A DNA stretch of 64,000 nucleotides from an uncultured Candidatus Saccharibacteria bacterium (lineage in GTDB: Bacteria > Patescibacteriota > Saccharimonadia > Saccharimonadales > Saccharimonadaceae): positions 1 to 64,000 of the forward strand of contig CARBES010000001.1 of the NCBI GenBank assembly GCA_948944455.1. Reading direction: 5' to 3'. The number at the start of each line of letters is the position of its first letter. The stretch's first letter is position 1. Both the position numbers and the translations under genes were made by a program. The notes below the pieces were generated by a model. It worked only from the letters and a program-made list of their open reading frames with translations, was not told the DNA's origin and made no database searches. Below are positions 59,081 through 64,000 of this stretch, in pieces.

Positions 59081-60244
59081 ATGAATTTTGAGGGATTTGA
59101 CGGGTGGCTTAAGGTCAAAGATGCCGAAAATAACCTCATGACCGAGAAGCCGATGTCGGTCTCGGAATTTATTGAGCAGTGTAATTTTACGCTCGAAACC
59201 GAGTATGATAATGTTTTTGTTGAAGGTGAAGTTGCTGCCTTTAAAATCAATCAGGGTAAGTGGGTCTTTTTTGATCTTAAAGAAGATGATAGTAGCTTGA
59301 ACTGCTTCATGCCTCTGGGCCAACTCAGTATCGCTCTAACCGACGGTATGAAAGTTCGCATTCGTGCTACGCCTAAAGTGACGCGTTGGGGACGTTTTTC
59401 GCTCACCGTGCGCCAGATTATGCCGGTCGGGGAGGGAAATATTAAAAAGAGTTTCGAACTTCTGAAGAAGAAACTCGCTGCCGAGGGTATTTTTGATCCG
59501 GCCAAAAAGCGTCCGCTTCCTGATAACCTAACTAGAATCGGTGTAATTTCGTCGATCAATGCGGCCGGTTATATTGATTTTTTAAAGATTCTTGACAACC
59601 GTTGGGCAGGTCTAGATATTAAGACTATTAATACTCAGGTCCAAGGTATGGCTGCGGCAGAGCAGATGATTCGGACCCTAGCCTACTTTAACCAGCGCAC
59701 TGATGTCGAAGTGATTGCGATTTTGCGCGGTGGTGGTAGTGCTGACGATCTTGCCGCCTTTAATGACGAGCATCTTGCGCGAGCGATTGCGACCAGCCGC
59801 ATTCCAGTGATTACGGGTATTGGGCACGAAATTGACGAAAGTCTTGCTGATCTTGCCGCTGACGTGCGCGCTTCGACGCCTTCCAACGCGGCCGAACGCC
59901 TTAGTAGAGATCGCCAAGATGTCTCGCGCCATCTCCACCTTCAAATTAGTAATCTGCGTCGAGAGCTCCTTAGTCGTGTTGATGTCGCTCTTTCGGAGAA
60001 CCGTCAGCGTCTCCAAGATACTAAGCAAGAGATCCTTCAACGCCTTGAGCGTAACATGCATCACCTAGCTGAGACTCAAAAAATCCTCGCAAGTCTTAAT
60101 CCAGAGAATGTCCTGCGACGCGGCTACGCTATCGTCACCTCATCTTCACCTGGTCGTCCGATCGCGCCCGGCGTCGAAATCGTCATCACTACATCAACTC
60201 AAAATCTAACCGCGGAGGTCAAAAATGTCCAAGAACGTCACTAA
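59081..60244 (+). CDS. xseA: Exodeoxyribonuclease VII large subunit
   Basis: 387 residues. Seen: MSVSEFIEQCN and the OB-fold (VEGEVAAFKINQGKWVFFDLKEDD near residue 47), RIGVISSINAAGYIDFL near 155, the catalytic-domain signatures ILRGGGSADDLAAFND near 217 and VITGIGHEIDESLADLAAD near 246, then a long coiled coil and the C-terminal RRGYAIVTSS. The start is chosen at the ATG after GGAGGAGG; the frame is open further up but overlaps the flippase gene. Confidence 0.93.
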   Translation: MNFEGFDGWLKVKDAENNLMTEKPMSVSEFIEQCNFTLETEYDNVFVEGEVAAFKINQGKWVFFDLKEDDSSLNCFMPLGQLSIALTDGMKVRIRATPKVTRWGRFSLTVRQIMPVGEGNIKKSFELLKKKLAAEGIFDPAKKRPLPDNLTRIGVISSINAAGYIDFLKILDNRWAGLDIKTINTQVQGMAAAEQMIRTLAYFNQRTDVEVIAILRGGGSADDLAAFNDEHLARAIATSRIPVITGIGHEIDESLADLAADVRASTPSNAAERLSRDRQDVSRHLHLQISNLRRELLSRVDVALSENRQRLQDTKQEILQRLERNMHHLAETQKILASLNPENVLRRGYAIVTSSSPGRPIAPGVEIVITTSTQNLTAEVKNVQERH

Positions 60245-60437
60245 TAATTCTAAAACTATTGAGCAAAAGATTGCCGATCTCGACGCGTCGGTCGAATGGT
60301 TTTATGGCGATGATTTTAATCTCGATGAAGCTCTACCGAAATATCAAGCTGCGGCCGATCTCGCTGTTGCTATCGAAAAAGATCTTACCGAGCTAAAGAA
60401 CAAAGTTGAAATTCTAGAGGACTTTACAAAAAGTTAA
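60225..60437 (+). CDS. xseB: Exodeoxyribonuclease VII small subunit
   Basis: 70 residues, two helices; overlaps xseA by 20 nt with a GGAGG site inside xseA, so it is translationally coupled. Seen: IEQKIADLDASVEWF and the later FNLDEALPKYQAAADLAVAIE pattern with the conserved L-E-A/G-L-K/Y features of XseB. Several subunits wrap each XseA helix. Confidence 0.92.
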   Translation: MSKNVTNNSKTIEQKIADLDASVEWFYGDDFNLDEALPKYQAAADLAVAIEKDLTELKNKVEILEDFTKS

Positions 60438-60458
60438 TTTTTGAAGTATAATAAGGAT

Positions 60459-61235
60459 ATGCAAGATCAACCTTTGCCTAATGGCAGCATCGTCGATCCC
60501 GTCGCCACTCAGCCTTTCGGCCCGGCGGCCCCCGGCTCAACGCCGGTGCCCACGGGAGCTCCGCTCTCGTCCGCGCGCATGCGCGTGCCGGGCGAAAAAA
60601 AGTCCCATGGTAGCATTATCGAGACTGTTATTCTAATTGCGGTAACGATTGTCGCAGTCATTTTCGTATATCTTTATATCCAGAAATACATTGAATGGGA
60701 AAATATTTCCACCGATGTCAACGCGCAGATTGACTCCGCTGTCGCGATGGCTCAAGCTGAGACCGCCACAAAGATGGAAGAAGAGTTTGCTGAGCGTGAG
60801 AAGTACCCATACAAGACTTTTGCCGGCCCGGCCGATTACGGTAGTCTTTCCTTTGAGTACCCGCAGACTTGGAGTGTCTATATCGCGCGTGATGCTGCGA
60901 ACGGCGGTGATTTCGAAGCGTATCTGAACCCGGGCGAGGTTAATCCAGTCAGTTCGAAGACGATCAACGCTTTGCGTGTTACGATCCGCGACACCGCATT
61001 TGATAGCGCCGTTACTCAATATGATAATTATGTCAAGAACGGCAGTCTTCAATTTAGTACTCGCACGGTTGGCGGTGTTCTTGCCAATGTCTACACTGGT
61101 TCTTTACCAAACGGTATCCAAGGGGCGTTAGCAATATTTAAGCTCCGCGACAAAACTGTTATGCTTCAGACTGACGCTGAGCTATTTATCGGGGAGTTCT
61201 ATAAGCTGCTTGATACTGTAACAGTTGTGCCTTAA
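60459..61235 (+). CDS. Membrane-anchored PsbP-like protein, unknown
   Basis: 258 residues. A Pro-rich disordered cytoplasmic N terminus (about 1-50), one membrane helix (about 55-75), a short coiled coil, then an exterior alpha/beta domain that starts YGSLSFEYPQTWSVY near 128, resembling PsbP-like domains (hedged). Start moved to the ATG 6 nt after TATAAT (leaderless). Function unknown. Confidence 0.7.
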   Translation: MQDQPLPNGSIVDPVATQPFGPAAPGSTPVPTGAPLSSARMRVPGEKKSHGSIIETVILIAVTIVAVIFVYLYIQKYIEWENISTDVNAQIDSAVAMAQAETATKMEEEFAEREKYPYKTFAGPADYGSLSFEYPQTWSVYIARDAANGGDFEAYLNPGEVNPVSSKTINALRVTIRDTAFDSAVTQYDNYVKNGSLQFSTRTVGGVLANVYTGSLPNGIQGALAIFKLRDKTVMLQTDAELFIGEFYKLLDTVTVVP

Positions 61236-61259
61236 GCTTGATATATTCGCAAGGACTCT

Positions 61260-61285
61260 AAAAAGCGACCGGTTGGTCGCTTTTT
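61260..61285. terminator. Convergent terminator 1
   Basis: AAAAGCGACC-GGTT-GGTCGCTTTT, U-rich on both strands. Confidence 0.88.
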
Positions 61286-61310
61286 AGAACGTAACCAACA
61301 GGCGTGACGT

Positions 61311-61338
61311 AAAAAATCGACCTGCTGGTCGATTTTTA
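61311..61338. terminator. Convergent terminator 2
   Basis: AAAAATCGACC-TGCT-GGTCGATTTTT, U-rich on both strands; directly downstream of typA on minus. The stem sequence is related to terminator 1. Confidence 0.88.
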
Positions 61339-61346
61339 TCCCTCCG

Positions 61347-63173
61347 CTAAGCTCGTGCTTCGCGCTTTCGCTTCACTGGATCAAGCTGGCGCTTGCGTAG
61401 ACGTAGCGATTTTGGCGTCACTTCGAGCAATTCATCGTCAAGCAAGAAATCGATGCACTGTTCTAGTGAATATTGCGTGTACGGCGTGAGCTGAATTGCT
61501 CCATCGCTCGCGTGTGTACGCATATTTGTTAACTGCTTTTCCCGACAAACATTGATATCAAGGTCATCTTTCTTATTTGATAGCCCAACGATCATCCCCT
61601 GATAAACTGGTACGCCGGGAGGGATAAAGAGAATTCCGCGAGCTTGTGCCGCATCTAGTGCATAGGAAGTCGACGTGCCGGCCTCGAAGGAAATCAGCGC
61701 ACCGTTCCGCTCTGGCTTGTATTTGCCTTCTACTTGGCGATAGTCAGCCGGCAGGGAAGACATAATCGCCGTGCCTTTGGTCGCGGTTAATAGATTATTC
61801 CGTAGACCAATCAACGCTGCCGTCGTAATATGATAGGTGAAACGCGTGCTACCGCTACTGGTAAGCTCTTGCGACACTAATTCTGCTCGACGCACCCCCA
61901 ACTCTTGCGAGACCGCTCCGACGAATTCTGGCTCCACCTCAATTGTCAATTCTTCGACTGGCTCGCACTTTCGTCCATCAATTTCTTTATAAACCACTTC
62001 TGGCCGGCCAGTTTCCAGCTCATAGCCTTCACGGCGCATGGTTTCAATCAATACGCTAAGATGTAGCTCGCCGCGTCCAGATACCTTGTAACCTAAGCCG
62101 TCTGGGACAATCTTTAGGGCAATATTAGTTTCGAGTTCGCGCTCTAAGCGCTCCGCGATTTGTCGCGAAGTGGTAAACTCACCTTCTTGGCCTTTCAATG
62201 GACTCGTGTTCGGCCCAATATAAATACTCAACGTTGGTGGCTCCAGTTCAATCGTTGGCAAGGCTTCTGGGGCTTCGCCAGTTGCAATCGTATCACCAAT
62301 GTTAGCCCGAGCAATACCAGACACCGCTACGATGTCGCCAGCTGTCGCCTCCGGCACTTCTTCGCGCCCGAGGCCTTTATATGTGAAGATATTTTCCACC
62401 TTTGCATTGCTGGTTTCAAGCTCACCGGTCTCGACGTTAGTGTGCATAACTTTGACGTTCTCACCCTTCTTTAGCTTGCCGCGGAAAATTTTCCCGATGG
62501 CGTATTTGCCGAGGTAATTATCCGCCGCTAGCGCTGCAACTAATAGCTGTGCGCCCTTCGAGGCATCTTCATCGATCTTTGGTGCTGGAATATCATTAAT
62601 AATCGAATCAAAAATCACGTGCAGATCATTATCGAGATCGGTCGTCTTGCCGGCTTTACCGTCGCGTGCGATCGCGTAATAAATCGGATAGTTTAATTGT
62701 GATTCGTCGCTAGCTAATTCTAGAAACAAATCCGCAATTTCGTCCTTCACCTCGTCGATTCGTGCTGCTGGCTTGTCAATTTTGTTAATAATCACTACTG
62801 GGCGCAACTTCAAGCTTAGCGCCTTCTGTAATACGAATTTCGTCTGTGGCATTGGTCCTTCCTGTGCATCAACAATCAAAAGGACACCGTCCGCCATGTT
62901 TAGTGTTCGCTCCACCTCACCCGAGAAGTCGGCGTGGCCCGGCGTATCGATAATATTAATTTTGTAGCCGTTATAATCGACCGAAGTTTGTTTCGCGGTA
63001 ATCGTAATACCACGTTCGTGCTCCTGGTCCATCGAGTCCATAATCAAGGTCTGCGACATTTCGGCCTGATTTTCTCGAAAAGTATGTGACTGCTTCAAAA
63101 GTCCGTCCACCAAGGTCGTTTTTCCGTGGTCGACGTGCGCAATAATTGCAACGTTACGAATGTTATCTACCAT
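61347..63173 (-). CDS. typA: Ribosome-associated GTPase TypA/BipA
   Basis: 608 residues, full length translational GTPase with a role in ribosome assembly and stress. Seen: G1 AHVDHGKTT (residues 12-20), the switch-I region ERGITI near 54, G3 DTPGHADF near 77, G4 NKID near 132, then domain II, the EF-G-like domains (LSVLIETMRREGYEL near 375) and the BipA-specific C-terminal domain. The ATG has TATC-type AT-rich sequence upstream and no strong RBS. Confidence 0.96.
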   Translation of the reverse strand: MVDNIRNVAIIAHVDHGKTTLVDGLLKQSHTFRENQAEMSQTLIMDSMDQEHERGITITAKQTSVDYNGYKINIIDTPGHADFSGEVERTLNMADGVLLIVDAQEGPMPQTKFVLQKALSLKLRPVVIINKIDKPAARIDEVKDEIADLFLELASDESQLNYPIYYAIARDGKAGKTTDLDNDLHVIFDSIINDIPAPKIDEDASKGAQLLVAALAADNYLGKYAIGKIFRGKLKKGENVKVMHTNVETGELETSNAKVENIFTYKGLGREEVPEATAGDIVAVSGIARANIGDTIATGEAPEALPTIELEPPTLSIYIGPNTSPLKGQEGEFTTSRQIAERLERELETNIALKIVPDGLGYKVSGRGELHLSVLIETMRREGYELETGRPEVVYKEIDGRKCEPVEELTIEVEPEFVGAVSQELGVRRAELVSQELTSSGSTRFTYHITTAALIGLRNNLLTATKGTAIMSSLPADYRQVEGKYKPERNGALISFEAGTSTSYALDAAQARGILFIPPGVPVYQGMIVGLSNKKDDLDINVCREKQLTNMRTHASDGAIQLTPYTQYSLEQCIDFLLDDELLEVTPKSLRLRKRQLDPVKRKREARA

Positions 63174-63212
63174 ATCTTCTCATTTTATCACAGATTAGTC
63201 AAAAAGTCAATA

Positions 63213-64000
63213 TTAGAACACCTGTGGCCGGCGCTGTTTGCGCTGTCGTCCGCGTACGATTAGCCAAAATGTTCCCATGGTGAAAAAAACAATTATCCCA
63301 ATCGGTAGCCAAGTTGGACAGATAAAGACGACTTCCTCGGTCTCAAACTCCTCGTCGAGGAAAGTTATCTTCTGCCGCACCCGAAACAGACCTAGCTTCG
63401 GTGCCTCTTCCCAAGTCAGCGTGCTCGTGCGCGAGGTTCCAGGAAGAACCGTAAGCTGTTGTGCCGCGATTGGTTCACCGTTCTCGCCCAGTGAATCCGG
63501 CGTTACTACCTCTTGACCGTTAAAAAAGTTCAAAATCGTCATCATCTGACGCATTTTGAAATCAACGTTACCGGTATTCTCGACTTTAGCCGTCAGCTCA
63601 AGGGGCTTATCGAATAAAGTAGTTGGCAAGGAATGCTCTACCAATGCCCCCTCTTTGCGTTCTTCGCCGCCAATCACATGGCCATAGATTAGCGACGCCA
63701 CCTGAGTTACGACCTTAATCGTTGCGCCCTCGTCAACGCTGTCGGTCGTCCGAATCATGATCGCAGCATATTGACCACCACCTGGGATATCCTCTGGCAC
63801 ATCGATTGTGAAGGGGACCTCAAACGACTCGCCAGACTCAATATGAAATTTAGTCCCCTCTGGAAACTTAACCCAGTTATGCAACCGCGTCGAAGAGTCA
63901 ATCGTGGTGAAATCCGGGTCATAATTATCGTTTGTCACTCGGAAAGGTGAGGCCGAAACTTCAAAATTAAATCCCAAGCGCCCGTTGTTTGTTACCTTTA
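63213..64000 (-). CDS. DUF916-like surface protein, cut by window edge
   Basis: At least 262 residues; the frame continues past 64000 (KVTNNGR precedes the first in-frame start-like TTG), so the N terminus and signal peptide are outside. Paralog of the protein at 20218: both have a KVxNxGR segment, VPED(I/A)xGGxQ(Y/S)A, a VENTGNV motif, an APxLGxFRVxQ segment, and a C-terminal helix with a basic tail (IVRGRQRKQRRPQ). Probably cell-wall or WxL-complex protein. No partner WxL gene is visible on this side. Confidence 0.8.
   Translation of the reverse strand, partial: KVTNNGRLGFNFEVSASPFRVTNDNYDPDFTTIDSSTRLHNWVKFPEGTKFHIESGESFEVPFTIDVPEDIPGGGQYAAIMIRTTDSVDEGATIKVVTQVASLIYGHVIGGEERKEGALVEHSLPTTLFDKPLELTAKVENTGNVDFKMRQMMTILNFFNGQEVVTPDSLGENGEPIAAQQLTVLPGTSRTSTLTWEEAPKLGLFRVRQKITFLDEEFETEEVVFICPTWLPIGIIVFFTMGTFWLIVRGRQRKQRRPQVF

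Overview
The window looks like a chromosomal segment of a Candidatus Saccharibacteria (TM7, Patescibacteria/CPR) genome. This is inferred from compact single-domain versions of housekeeping proteins (UvrC without its HhH tail, AlaRS without C-Ala), many short one-TM or signal-peptide proteins of unknown function, a T4SS-type pilin, WxL-like and DUF916-like surface proteins, and very short spacers. TGA is used as a normal stop. Most housekeeping genes carry a -10 box (TATAAT/TACAAT) only 5-9 nt before the ATG, so they are probably transcribed leaderless; several starts were moved downstream on that basis.

Layout. 1-8.7 kb: SDR dehydrogenase, uvrC, small membrane proteins, secG, an anchored OppA-like protein, aspS, and a three-gene operon with a membrane CxxC thioredoxin-like protein. 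9.3-18.6 kb: small conserved protein, murC, sbcB, uvrA and hypotheticals. 19-24 kb: surface proteins, a PIN-domain gene with a small upstream ORF, rplY and two hypothetical genes. 24.8-39.1 kb: cysteine desulfurase, mnmA, apt, a secreted protein, alaS, an MFS protein, glyS, pcrA/uvrD, a hypothetical gene, a G5/transglycosylase-like protein and rsmA. 39.7-49.7 kb: metG, an LTA-synthase-like protein, an aquaporin-like protein, pheST, an FKBP and a thioredoxin reductase. 49.8-64 kb: a poly-G-interrupted membrane gene with a 1085-residue surface protein, a kinase-aldolase fusion, a T4SS pilin with an upstream micro-ORF, rpmA, an RNA methylase, a flippase-like protein, xseAB, typA and a truncated DUF916-like gene.

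The most unusual feature is a dispersed set of silent cassettes at four loci (about 8.7, 19.0, 24.1 and 39.1 kb). Each arm encodes only the C-terminal 60-75 residues of a FISUMP-like surface protein. It starts at a conserved DNA core encoding (F/V)VRSG and ends at a conserved block encoding SLRCLAIE-stop. In between the protein is highly variable. Three loci hold two divergent arms around a central inverted repeat and are bounded by inverted repeats of about 44 bp; one locus has a single arm. None has a start codon, N-terminal part or recombinase. They resemble a donor repertoire for antigenic variation (pilS-like gene conversion or shufflon-like recombination). The expressed recipient gene is not in this window.

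A second variation signal is a tract of nine G near 49.87 kb that puts a surface-operon gene out of frame; eight G would restore it. A separate group of genes (11.98, 22.9, 24.0, 28.0, 28.9 and 36.4 kb) shares TTGACA-N17-TACAAT-type promoters, hairpin-containing 5' leaders and Shine-Dalgarno sites, unlike the leaderless housekeeping genes. Several of these also look more GC-rich by eye.
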